Shown in pieces: positions 16,943-24,947 of a stretch of 64,000 bases of DNA (within the stretch, counting starts at the first letter, position 1; every line of letters starts with the position of its first letter). The notes below the pieces were generated by a model that did no database searches, had not been told where the DNA came from, and saw only the letters and a list, made by a program, of their open reading frames with translations. The DNA comes from Phytopseudomonas seleniipraecipitans (lineage in GTDB: Bacteria > Pseudomonadota > Gammaproteobacteria > Pseudomonadales > Pseudomonadaceae): assembly GCF_900102335.1 (NCBI RefSeq), contig NZ_FNBM01000002.1, positions 310,001-374,000 on the forward strand, in the 5' to 3' direction. The position numbers and the translations under genes were made by a program.

Positions 16943-17857
16943 GTGACCGAACTGCTTCTGGCCCTCTGGCCACTCTTCGCGCTGATCGTCGGCGGCTATG
17001 TATTGCGTCGTCGCGGCTTCCCCAGCGAGGCTTTCTGGCCCGGCGCTGAACGCCTCAACTACTTCATCCTGTTCCCGGCCCTGCTGTTCAACAGCCTGGC
17101 CAACGCGCCGCTGAACAACCCGCAGCTGCCGCGCATGGCACTCGCGGTGCTGTTGGGGCTGGGCATCGCCTGGCTGGCGTTGCTGATCGTCCGCCGCCTG
17201 CGCGGCTGGCCGGCCTCGCGCTTTGGCGCGTTCAGTCAGGGCATTCTGCGCTTCAATACTTACCTGGGCCTTGCTGCGGTGGGCAGCCTGTTTGGCCAGC
17301 CCGGTTTGACCCTGGCCGCGCTGATGCTGGCGCTGATGGTGCCGACGGTCAACGTGTTATCGGTGTGGTCGCTAACCGCCGAGCGCGGCGTCAGCGCCCG
17401 CGGCCTGCTGCTCCCAATTATCCGCAACCCGCTGATCCTCGCCTGCCTGGCCGGCGCCCTGGTCAATCTCAGCGGCCTGGGGCTGCCAGGCGGCAGTGAT
17501 CGCCTGCTGGGCATGCTGGCTGCGGCCAGCCTGCCGCTGGGCTTGCTGTGTGTCGGTGCGGCGTTGAAGCCGGAACTGCTGGGCGGCGAAGTTCCAGCCC
17601 TGGCCTGGAACAGCGTGCTGCGCCTGCTATTGATGCCGCTGCTGGCGTTCGCCGTGGCGTACGCGCTGCAGCTGCCGGCCATGGAAAGCACCGTGCTGGT
17701 GTTGTTCTTCGCCCTGCCGACTGCCCCCACCTCCTACGTGCTGACACGCCAGCTGGGCGGGGACGGAAATCTGATGGCCGGCATCATCACCCTGCAGCAC
17801 CTGTTTGCCGCCGCTTCGCTGGTGGCCATGCTGTATCTGCTGGAGCACGCGCTCTAG
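16943..17857 (+). CDS. AEC (auxin efflux carrier) family transporter
   Basis: A 304-residue protein with about ten membrane segments arranged as two five-helix halves. LFALIVGGYVLRRRGFPSEAFW at the start, NYFILFPALLFNSLANAPLNN near residue 35 and the closing FFALPTAPTSYVLTRQLGGD near 255 are typical of the AEC/PIN-like family. The GTG at 16943 is chosen because it puts the first helix at the N-terminus and has a G-rich site 8 bases before it; the open frame further upstream overlaps the divergent GFA gene. Bacterial AEC members move malonate, malate or other small carboxylates, but no substrate can be assigned here. Confidence 0.88.
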   Translation: MTELLLALWPLFALIVGGYVLRRRGFPSEAFWPGAERLNYFILFPALLFNSLANAPLNNPQLPRMALAVLLGLGIAWLALLIVRRLRGWPASRFGAFSQGILRFNTYLGLAAVGSLFGQPGLTLAALMLALMVPTVNVLSVWSLTAERGVSARGLLLPIIRNPLILACLAGALVNLSGLGLPGGSDRLLGMLAAASLPLGLLCVGAALKPELLGGEVPALAWNSVLRLLLMPLLAFAVAYALQLPAMESTVLVLFFALPTAPTSYVLTRQLGGDGNLMAGIITLQHLFAAASLVAMLYLLEHAL

Positions 17858-18166
17858 CACTCGGCTGTCGCGGCCTGGAGCGTCATCTCTGGCCGCGCAC
17901 GCACACCGCGAACACGGTTCAATTATCTGTTTTCGACGAAAGCTGGCAGAAAGCTTGGTGTTCTAGCATCCGCCCACTGACCGACAAAAGATCGGTCGAT
18001 GAGCTGCCGCCAGAGAGGCCCGCAGCTGCCACCAACAAGAACAAAACAGGTAAAACAACCATGCTCCGCCCCAGCTCCCCGCGCCTGCTGCATCCCCTCC
18101 GTTCGCCCCCTCGCTAACGCTGACCGCCTTCTCGCACCGTAGCCGAATCACGTCCGGAGAATCTCC
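17858..18166 (+). other. Intergenic leader upstream of the citrate transporter, with a tiny ORF
   Basis: No normal-size gene. A 7-bp stem (CGCGGCC / GGCCGCG) occurs at about 17870-17898, just after the AEC stop. At 18061-18117 an ATG preceded by AGGT opens an 18-codon frame, MLRPSSPRLLHPLRSPPR. It is rich in Arg, Pro, Leu and Ser and ends 49 bases before the CitMHS start. It could be a leader peptide or chance. Confidence 0.35.
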
Positions 18167-19471
18167 ATGCTGACTTTCCTTGGCTTTGCCATGGTTTCGA
18201 CTTTCATGTACCTGATCATGAGCAAACGCCTGTCGGCGCTCATCGCTCTGATCATCATCCCGATCATTTTCGCGTTGATCGGTGGCTTCGCCACCCAGAT
18301 CGGCCCGATGATGCTCGAAGGCATCAGCAAGCTCGCGCCAACCGGCGTAATGCTGATGTTCGCCATCCTGTATTTCGCCATCATGATCGACTCGGGCCTG
18401 TTCGACCCGCCGGTGCGCATGATCCTCAAGCTGGTCAAGGGTGACCCTCTGAAGGTCGCCGTCGGCACCGTGGCGCTGGCCCTGATCGTTTCCCTGGACG
18501 GCGACGGCTCGACCACCTACATGATCTGCGTTGGCGCCATGCTGCCGCTGTACAGCCGTTTGAAGATGAGCCCGACGATCATGGCCGGCCTTATCATCAT
18601 GGCCGGCGGCATCATGAACATGACCCCGTGGGGCGGCCCGACCGCACGCGCCGCCAGCGCCCTGCACGTCGACCCATCGGACGTATTCGTGCCGATGATT
18701 CCAGGCATGATCGTCGGCGCCATCGTGCTGTTCGGCGTCGCGTACCTCTATGGCCTGCGTGAGCGCAAGCGCCTGGGCGTGCTGCAACTGCCGGAAGGCA
18801 AGGTCACCCAGGATGAGATCAGCGTCTCGCAGTTCCCCGAAGCGCGGCGCCCGAAACTGATCCTGATCAACGCCATCCTCACCGTGGTTCTGATGACCAC
18901 CCTGATCGCCGGCCTGCTGCCCATGCCCGTGCTGTTCATGATCGCCTTCAGCATCGCGATGATCATCAACTACCCGTGCCTGCAGCAGCAGAAAGACCGC
19001 ATCTCCGCCCATGCCGGCAACGTGCTGGCGGTGGTTGGCCTGATCTTCGCCGCGGGCATCTTCACTGGCATCCTGACCGGCACCGGCATGGTCGACGCCA
19101 TGTCCAAGAGCCTGCTGGCGGTGATACCCGACGCGCTGGGCCCGCACCTGGCGGTGATCACCGCACTGGTGAGCATGCCGTTCACCTTCTTCATGTCCAA
19201 CGATGCCTTCTACTACGGCATTCTGCCGGTGCTCAACCAGGCCGCGTCGGGATACGGCATCAGCGCCGTGGAAATGGCCCGTGCGTCGATCGTCGGCCAG
19301 CCAGTGCACTTGCTCAGCCCGCTGGTACCGTCGACTTACCTGCTGATCGGCCTGGCGAAAATCGAGTTCGGTGACCTGCAGCGATTCACCCTCAAGTGGG
19401 CGATATTGATCTGCATGGCGATCCTCGCAGCCGCGCTGGTACTGGGTGTGTTCCCGTTATTCGGTAGCTAA
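18167..19471 (+). CDS. CitMHS family metal-citrate transporter
   Basis: A 434-residue, roughly 12-segment membrane protein. DGDGSTTYMICVGAMLPLYSRL near residue 107, GGIMNMTPWGGPTARAASAL near 143 and the late FFMSNDAFYYGILPVL block are characteristic of CitM/CitN citrate:metal symporters. These import citrate complexed with Mg, Ca or related divalent ions together with protons. CGGAGA is placed 6 bases before the ATG. It stands as a single gene between a long leader and the TerC gene, with no two-component CitST-like regulator in view. Transport of a metal-citrate complex is established for the family; the preferred metal is unknown. Confidence 0.92.
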   Translation: MLTFLGFAMVSTFMYLIMSKRLSALIALIIIPIIFALIGGFATQIGPMMLEGISKLAPTGVMLMFAILYFAIMIDSGLFDPPVRMILKLVKGDPLKVAVGTVALALIVSLDGDGSTTYMICVGAMLPLYSRLKMSPTIMAGLIIMAGGIMNMTPWGGPTARAASALHVDPSDVFVPMIPGMIVGAIVLFGVAYLYGLRERKRLGVLQLPEGKVTQDEISVSQFPEARRPKLILINAILTVVLMTTLIAGLLPMPVLFMIAFSIAMIINYPCLQQQKDRISAHAGNVLAVVGLIFAAGIFTGILTGTGMVDAMSKSLLAVIPDALGPHLAVITALVSMPFTFFMSNDAFYYGILPVLNQAASGYGISAVEMARASIVGQPVHLLSPLVPSTYLLIGLAKIEFGDLQRFTLKWAILICMAILAAALVLGVFPLFGS

Positions 19472-19572
19472 GCCGAAACGTTTTGACGAAAATTTCACAT
19501 GACTGAGGCTAGAATTTGGCCTCCTGGCCCTATTCGCGGGCCAGTCGTTCAAATCACCTGCAAGGAATCTTT

Positions 19573-20346
19573 ATGGAATGGCTGACTAACCCGGAAATCT
19601 GGGTTGCCTTCTTGACGCTGACTGCCCTGGAAATCGTCCTGGGCATCGATAACATCATCATGATCGCCATTCTGGTCAGCCGCATGCCGCCGCACCTTCA
19701 GGCGCGCACCCGCTTCTTCGGTCTGGCCCTGGCCATGGTCACGCGCATTCTGTTGCTGCTGTCGATCACCTGGATCATGCGTTTGACTACCGACCTGTTC
19801 CACGTGTTTGGCCAGGGGATTTCCGGGCGGGACCTGATCCTGTTCTTCGGTGGCCTGTTCCTGCTGTGGAAAAGCAGCAGCGAGATCTACCACGGCCTGG
19901 AAGGTGAAGAAGAAAACGTCGACCAGCCGAAAGGCGCGGCCAAACACTTCATTGGCACCATCATTCAGATCGCCATCATCGACATCGTGTTCTCGCTGGA
20001 CTCGGTGATCACCGCGGTCGGCATGGTCTCCCATGTGCCGGTGATGGTCGCCGCCATCGTCGTTGCCGTTCTGGTGATGATGCTCTGCGCAGGCGCTATC
20101 AGCGATTTCATCGAGAAACACCCGAGCCTGAAGATGCTGGCCCTGTCGTTCCTCATCGTGGTGGGTACCGTACTGATCGCCGAAGCGTTCGAAGTCCACG
20201 TACCGAAAGGCTACGTCTACTTCGCCATGGCCTTCTCCCTGGGCGTGGAAGCGCTGAACATCCGCATGCGCACCGCGCGTCGCCGCGCCGAAGGCAAGGA
20301 CGACGTCGACCCGGTGAAACTGCGCAAGGACGTGCCTGGGCAGTGA
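19573..20346 (+). CDS. TerC-family membrane protein, short (YgdQ-like) type
   Basis: A 257-residue TerC protein with about seven membrane segments. LTLTALEIVLGIDNIIMIAIL near residue 12 and the repeat IAIIDIVFSLDSVITAVGMV near 135 are the paired acidic motifs (GIDNI, SLDSV) that mark the family. AAGGAA is 6 bases before the chosen ATG. Compared with the Alx-type protein at 5.8 kb it lacks the longer N- and C-terminal parts and is closer to E. coli YgdQ/YoaE-like members. Metal export coupled to protein metalation has been proposed for TerC proteins. It is closed by a strong terminator. Confidence 0.88.
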   Translation: MEWLTNPEIWVAFLTLTALEIVLGIDNIIMIAILVSRMPPHLQARTRFFGLALAMVTRILLLLSITWIMRLTTDLFHVFGQGISGRDLILFFGGLFLLWKSSSEIYHGLEGEEENVDQPKGAAKHFIGTIIQIAIIDIVFSLDSVITAVGMVSHVPVMVAAIVVAVLVMMLCAGAISDFIEKHPSLKMLALSFLIVVGTVLIAEAFEVHVPKGYVYFAMAFSLGVEALNIRMRTARRRAEGKDDVDPVKLRKDVPGQ

Positions 20347-20370
20347 TCGGCTTGAGCTGATGCCTCACCC

Positions 20371-20399
20371 AAAAACGGAGCCCGCGGGCTCCGTTTTTT
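20371..20399 (+). terminator. Intrinsic terminator after terC
   Basis: ACGGAGCCCG / CGGGCTCCGT, a perfect 10-bp stem flanked by A-run and T-run, 25 bases after the TerC stop. With A's on one side and T's on the other it can work in both directions. Confidence 0.93.
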
Positions 20400-20433
20400 A
20401 TGGCTGATTCGGTGCCGCGCGCCGGTCTGCGTC

Positions 20434-20459
20434 AAGAAATGTGACATTTTCTTATTGAC
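20434..20459 (+). promoter_or_regulatory. Dyad and possible -35 box upstream of the envelope module
   Basis: AAATGTGACATTT (20437-20449) is a perfect odd palindrome, extended by AAG...CTT on its flanks. It is followed immediately by TTGACG (20454-20459), a good -35 hexamer about 145 bases before the OmpA-like gene. A consensus -10 is not clear. It could be an operator for the three-gene module. Confidence 0.4.
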
Positions 20460-20602
20460 GCCATTGTCGTGCCATTATCGATGTGATGAAATCTGCGCCT
20501 TTCAAGGATCGGCTGATTTCGAATTGCCAGCCTCATGGACGAAGCAGTTAGCGTTGTCGTTTCTGTTTCTGCGGCTCAGCCACACAAACAGGAACCATCA
20601 TA

Positions 20603-22072
20603 TTGGCCTCTTTAAGCCACTCCTTCCGGATGACTGCCACGGCGGTCGCCATCTGCCTGGTGACCACCAGTTGCGCCACCCTTAACGATTTCTCCAGTTC
20701 TAATAGCAACACCACCAACTGCCTGGCGGGCGGTGTGCTGGGTGCGTTGGCAGGCGCTGCCGCAGTCGCGGCCGCAGGCAAGGGCGACCAGGGCGCGTTG
20801 ATTGCCGGCGCAGCGGTCGGTGCGGCTGCCGGTTGTGGCTTGGCGTTGTATTACAAGAACCGCCTACAGCGCCTTGAACAACTGGCCAGGGAAGAGAACC
20901 TGACCATGCAGGTTGAAACCCTGCAGACCCCGGCCGTTAAAGTTGGCGCCGCGCCAGAAGAAGCAGGCATCGTTGCCCAAGTGCAGGACGAAGGCATGTT
21001 CCCGCTGGGCAGCGCGACCCTGAGCACCGATGGCCAACGCCAGGTGCGCAAGCTCGCCAGCGCCTTCGCCGGCAAGCCGGGCGAGAAAGGCACCACCGCG
21101 ATTCTGGTGGTCGGCCATACCGATGCCACCGGCAGTGCGGCGACCAACCAGGCGCTGTCTGAGCGCCGTGCCCGCGCGGTGGCCAGCATTCTCGCCGAGC
21201 AGGGGATCGCCAAGGAACGCATGTACTTTCAGGGCGCAGGCGCCTCGCGACCGATTGCCGACAATACCGACCCATTGCAGCGCGGCAAGAATCGCCGGGT
21301 GGAAATCGTCGAGGTGAACGACCGTGCAACATTGGTCAAACGCGTCAACGCCGAGCAGAACAATCCCAAATACTTGGCCCACGGCACCGCAACCAGCGCA
21401 CCGAAAAAATCGACGCCAATTGCAGCCACGGGCAGCAAAACCGAGCAGCCAGGCACAGCCAAACCGGGCAAACCGGCGGCACGTGCAGTGAATCGCGCCC
21501 TGGTCGACTTTGGGGGTCAGCCTGCGCGTGGCAGCGAGTGGAACCTGGCCCAGTCGATCAAACCCAAAAGCGGCGGCTTTGCGATCATATCCAGCGCCTA
21601 TGCCAACGAGATTCCGGTGAGTGGCTGCCAAGCCGATACCCCGCGTCTGAGCGGCGAGGTGAAGAGCTTCGCCACCGGCGCCAGCCTCAACGAACATGCC
21701 ACCCGCGACTACCTGCCGGGCATGAACGGGCGCGCCTGGGCCAGCCTGGTCAACGGTCATCTGGTGACCCTGTCGCCTGTCGCGGTGCTGCGTGACAACG
21801 CCACGCTGGTGCAGAACCCCAAGGTCTACGTGACCCGCGACTACGCCAACAACAAGGGCAAGGCAAACGACACCCTTGCCGCTACCGCCAACACCTACGA
21901 GGGCGAAGACGCCATCCTCTATCGCGTGTTCGTCGACCAGCCGAACAAGGCGCCGGTGTCGTGCATCGATGTGGTACTGCGCAAGGCGGGCGACAAGAGC
22001 CTGGACGGCACACTGTATTACGACAACGGTGGCGAACCTTACGCCGCTGCCTATGCGCCTGTGCGCGGCTGA
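20603..22072 (+). CDS. OmpA-domain envelope protein, probable lipoprotein, with unknown C-terminal domain
   Basis: A 489-residue protein read from a TTG start. This start keeps the only positively charged residue of the signal region and has AGGA 9 bases upstream; the next ATG is 9 codons in. A signal segment ends at TTSC (Cys24), a slightly irregular lipobox. Residues 42-85 form a Gly/Ala zipper (GGVLGALAGAAAVAAAGKG and onward). Residues 130-245 are an OmpA-like peptidoglycan-binding domain with VVGHTDATGSAATNQALSE, RRARAVASIL and the closing KNRRVEI. Residues 290-489 resemble nothing I know. It is the first gene of a module with the two genes that follow, 14 bases apart. Confidence 0.82.
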   Translation: MASLSHSFRMTATAVAICLVTTSCATLNDFSSSNSNTTNCLAGGVLGALAGAAAVAAAGKGDQGALIAGAAVGAAAGCGLALYYKNRLQRLEQLAREENLTMQVETLQTPAVKVGAAPEEAGIVAQVQDEGMFPLGSATLSTDGQRQVRKLASAFAGKPGEKGTTAILVVGHTDATGSAATNQALSERRARAVASILAEQGIAKERMYFQGAGASRPIADNTDPLQRGKNRRVEIVEVNDRATLVKRVNAEQNNPKYLAHGTATSAPKKSTPIAATGSKTEQPGTAKPGKPAARAVNRALVDFGGQPARGSEWNLAQSIKPKSGGFAIISSAYANEIPVSGCQADTPRLSGEVKSFATGASLNEHATRDYLPGMNGRAWASLVNGHLVTLSPVAVLRDNATLVQNPKVYVTRDYANNKGKANDTLAATANTYEGEDAILYRVFVDQPNKAPVSCIDVVLRKAGDKSLDGTLYYDNGGEPYAAAYAPVRG

Positions 22073-22086
22073 ACCTGGGGAACGAA

Positions 22087-23799
22087 ATGGAACTGTTCGA
22101 AACGCTGACAACGGCCCTGGCGGCCTATCGCTACATCGTCTGGCCGCTGCTCGGGCTGATGCTGCTGACCATCGTGGTCATCCGCTGGTGGGAAGCGGTC
22201 AAGTACTTCTTCCTCAACCTGGCCTGCTCCTTCCCGGTGATCGGCCATGTGGCCAGCGCCTCACGTCGCGCCCAGGTCGAAGACCGCGATGAAAATGACA
22301 CTGTCTGGTACAAGACCGAGCGTGAGCTGTGCGCCAAGTACCACCGGTTCTACGAGCGCGTAAACAAGGATGCAGCGTTCTACGACAAGTGCGCCAACTA
22401 CCTGAACAAGGTCGAAGAACGCGGTCGCAAGCCGACCGGCATGGCCTTGTGGGGCGCCAGCATCTTTCTGGTGATCCTCGAAGCATTCATCTTCGCCCTG
22501 GTGCTGTCACCCTTTATCGCCAACAACATTTCCGCCAACCAGGCGGAGTTCTCGGCCATCGTCATCTCGGTGTTGATCGGCACCATTCTGGTTCCGGCGA
22601 CCCACCTGATGGGCGCGGAGATCCACAAAAACGGCCTGATCAGCAAAGCGCGCCTGTGGCACACCCAGGCCAAACGCGATAACGAAGCCAAGAAACTGCA
22701 GTCGGACAACAACGTCGACCTCGACCACACCGAGCTGGACAACGCTGATCCCAAGTACCTGCATATCATCAACCGCGTGCAGCACAACGCCACGGTCACC
22801 CCGACCTGGTGGAAAAGCATCATTGCCGTTGCGCTGATCCTGATCCTTGCCGTGGGTGCTTACCTGATCCGCGCCTCGACCATCAACGAGTTGGAAACCC
22901 AGCAGGTCAACGACTCGCCTTACGCGCAGACAGAAAGCAACGACCCGTTCAGCGCGGCATCAAGCAACTCGCCGTTCGAACTGCCGGCCGATGCCGTGGC
23001 AGACGGTCAGGCGGCTGACCAGCGCGCCAACAGCGAAGTCGCCGGCGACCGCATCTTTGCCTACAAGCTGACCTTCATCATTCTTTCGGTGATCTTTGTC
23101 GGTGTGCAGATCATCGGTGTGCTGATCGGCATGTTCCGTTCCTTCGCGGGCATTCAGTCCAAAGAAGCCGCGGGCTACATCACCGGGTTCAGCAGCGCCA
23201 GCGAGTTCGCCAGCTTCCACCAGCTCAAACGCGACCAGGTCGCCCGGGATGCCGAAGCCCAGCTGAGCAGCCTGCAAGAACGCATTGAACATCGCCACGC
23301 GTTGGGCGGTAGCACCGATCGCGGGCACCGTCGCAGCTTCGCCCTGTATGTCAGCGGCGAAGAACAGAAGAAAGCCCGTGAAGACGCGAAAAAGGCTCAG
23401 GAGCTCGTCAGCGCCGAAGAAAAGGCCGGCCAGGACGAACTCGCCAAGCTGCGCCGTGAAGTGAACCAGGAACGCGAGCGTATTGCCCTCGAACAGGAGC
23501 GCCAGGCATTGCGTGCAGCGCCTCCGGTGGCAGTTACCGCTCCTGCTCCGCTGGCCGAGCCAGTTGCCGCACCAGCTGCACCGGCACCGCTGGTAGAGGA
23601 CAGCGTCACGGCTGCGGTTGTCGCTCCAGCCCCTGCCGTTGAAGACGAAGCCACGCTGATCGCCAGCCTGGGTGACCTGACCATCTACACCAGCGAGGAA
23701 CTCAACAGCATCGCCAGCGAGCTGGGCGTGGATACCGGCAAACTGGCTAGCAAGCAGAAAGTACAACTCGCCATCAGCCGCGCCAAGGCAGGCGCCTGA
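22087..23799 (+). CDS. Polytopic membrane protein with coiled coil and C-terminal helical domain, unknown
   Basis: A 570-residue protein, start ATG at 22087 with GGGGAA 5 bases upstream. Predicted membrane segments lie near residues 15-34, 118-144, 152-172, 240-262 and 325-347. The fourth-to-fifth loop is acidic, Ser/Asn-rich and about 60 residues long. The C-terminal third is a charged coiled coil (EEQKKAREDAKKAQELVSAE, then REVNQERERIALEQERQA near 445-475). A Pro/Ala/Val linker follows, then a final 40-residue piece, YTSEELNSIASELGVD and onward, resembling small helix-extended-helix (SAP/Rho-N-like) domains. No named family recognised. Its stop overlaps the next start (TGATG). Confidence 0.72.
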   Translation: MELFETLTTALAAYRYIVWPLLGLMLLTIVVIRWWEAVKYFFLNLACSFPVIGHVASASRRAQVEDRDENDTVWYKTERELCAKYHRFYERVNKDAAFYDKCANYLNKVEERGRKPTGMALWGASIFLVILEAFIFALVLSPFIANNISANQAEFSAIVISVLIGTILVPATHLMGAEIHKNGLISKARLWHTQAKRDNEAKKLQSDNNVDLDHTELDNADPKYLHIINRVQHNATVTPTWWKSIIAVALILILAVGAYLIRASTINELETQQVNDSPYAQTESNDPFSAASSNSPFELPADAVADGQAADQRANSEVAGDRIFAYKLTFIILSVIFVGVQIIGVLIGMFRSFAGIQSKEAAGYITGFSSASEFASFHQLKRDQVARDAEAQLSSLQERIEHRHALGGSTDRGHRRSFALYVSGEEQKKAREDAKKAQELVSAEEKAGQDELAKLRREVNQERERIALEQERQALRAAPPVAVTAPAPLAEPVAAPAAPAPLVEDSVTAAVVAPAPAVEDEATLIASLGDLTIYTSEELNSIASELGVDTGKLASKQKVQLAISRAKAGA

Positions 23800-24629
23800 T
23801 GCGCAGGCTGTTTGCACTCGGCCTGTGCCTGCTGCCCATGGCAGCGGCGCTGGCCGAAGAACGAAACGACATTCCCGGCTGCTACCCGCACGCCCAACTG
23901 ACCCAGCAACAGCCCGCGCCGTCAGGGCGCGAGCTGGTGGTGATCATCGACGAGACGGTACAGATGTCCCAGGAGCTGCAGCGCAGCGCCTGGGAGCACG
24001 CCATGCGCTACGTGAAGCCAGGCGACAGCGTGCGCCTCTATCAGTTTTCCGCGTTCCTGCAGAACAACTACATGAAGCTGCAATTCGCCGGCACGCTGGA
24101 CTCGCCGTTGCAGGGCAAGGTGCGCAACAGCATCGGCACTAACAGCCTCAAGCAACTCGACAGCTGCCTCAAGCAGCAGACGGTGTTCTTTCAGAAGACG
24201 TTCGGCAAACAGTTCGTCGGCAGTTTCGGCAAGCCCGGTGAAGACATCGCCCGCAGCGAGGTGTTTGCGAGCCTACAGAAGATCGGTGACGACATTGCCG
24301 GCCGCCCGGCCCTGGACAAGGTCGTCCTGCTGGTTTCCGACATGCTGGAAAACAGCGATTTCGGCAGTTTCTACAGCGCCAACCAGGTACGCACCCTCGA
24401 CCCGGCTGCTGAACTGCAGAAGGTCGAGCACAAGCAGCTGTTCGCCAATCTAGGCGGCGCCCGTGTTTACGTGCACGGTGCCGGACTGGTCTCAGGTGCC
24501 GCTCAAGGCGCCTACCGCTCAGGCAATACCCTGCAGAAACTGGAAGCGTTCTGGAGGGAGTACCTGCAACGCTCCAACGCAACACTGGAGAGTTTCGGTA
24601 CGCCTGCGCTGACCGTGGATATACGCTGA
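23799..24629 (+). CDS. Secreted protein with VWA-like fold, unknown function
   Basis: A 276-residue protein with a clear Sec signal peptide (MRRLFALGLCLLPMAAALA). The mature part begins with a short Cys-containing segment (GCYPHAQL). ELVVIIDETVQMSQELQ then sits where a von Willebrand A domain has its first strand and MIDAS loop, and KVVLLVSDMLENSDFGSF looks like the later VWA strand with its Asp. The classic DxSxS is replaced by DETVQMS, so metal binding is uncertain. The start overlaps the previous stop by one base. As third gene it is probably the periplasmic partner of the OmpA-like and membrane proteins. The VWA call is from pattern only. Confidence 0.65.
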   Translation: MRRLFALGLCLLPMAAALAEERNDIPGCYPHAQLTQQQPAPSGRELVVIIDETVQMSQELQRSAWEHAMRYVKPGDSVRLYQFSAFLQNNYMKLQFAGTLDSPLQGKVRNSIGTNSLKQLDSCLKQQTVFFQKTFGKQFVGSFGKPGEDIARSEVFASLQKIGDDIAGRPALDKVVLLVSDMLENSDFGSFYSANQVRTLDPAAELQKVEHKQLFANLGGARVYVHGAGLVSGAAQGAYRSGNTLQKLEAFWREYLQRSNATLESFGTPALTVDIR

Positions 24630-24651
24630 AGCAACCGTCCGTGTTGATCGC

Positions 24652-24677
24652 AAGGGGCCTGACAAGGCCCCTTTTTT
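24652..24677 (+). terminator. Strong intrinsic terminator closing the three-gene module
   Basis: AAGGGGCCT / AGGCCCCTT, a perfect 9-bp stem with a 4-base loop running into a T6 tract, 22 bases after the stop of the VWA-like gene. Confidence 0.93.
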
Positions 24678-24947
24678 GTCCCTGCTGCTAGGCAGATCCC
24701 TGCGAACTTCACCACCGGCGTTGCCTCAAACCCGCTGCCGTACGCTGCCAGCTTGTCTTTACGCAGCAGAGTCTTCACTCTCGCGGTGTGGTCGTTGCCA
24801 GCCGCGGCCAACGGCCGTCCCAGGCGAACTACATTCATAGGTAAATCACGAGCCGGGTCGATCCGCCGTGGCTACACGGCGTCATTCCCCATCATCGGCA
24901 GTATCCCCCAGTATCGGGATCGAATCTGCGTATCAGGGAGATGCGTG
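24678..24947. other. Intergenic region before the Na/Pi-type transporter
   Basis: Between the terminator and the chosen ATG at 24948 no gene is supported. The transporter's frame is open back to 24753, but those residues lack hydrophobic or family features and no site precedes the earlier starts, so I treat it as leader. Confidence 0.5.

Noticed and set aside
17940..17965. Sigma-54 promoter TGGCAG...TTGG upstream of the citrate carrier
   Set aside because: The -12 element lacks the required GC, so it does not fit the consensus.
17963..19309. 448-codon open frame on the minus strand
   Set aside because: Antisense shadow of the CitMHS gene; His/Asp/Gln-rich translation and no ribosome-binding site.
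20864..22111. 415-codon open frame on the minus strand
   Set aside because: Antisense to the OmpA-like gene, which has clear domain signatures on the plus strand.
20603..24629. Zorya-like or MotAB/TolQR-type defence or motor system
   Set aside because: An OmpA domain and a multi-TM protein are present, but there is no MotA/TolQ signature and no helicase or nuclease partner.
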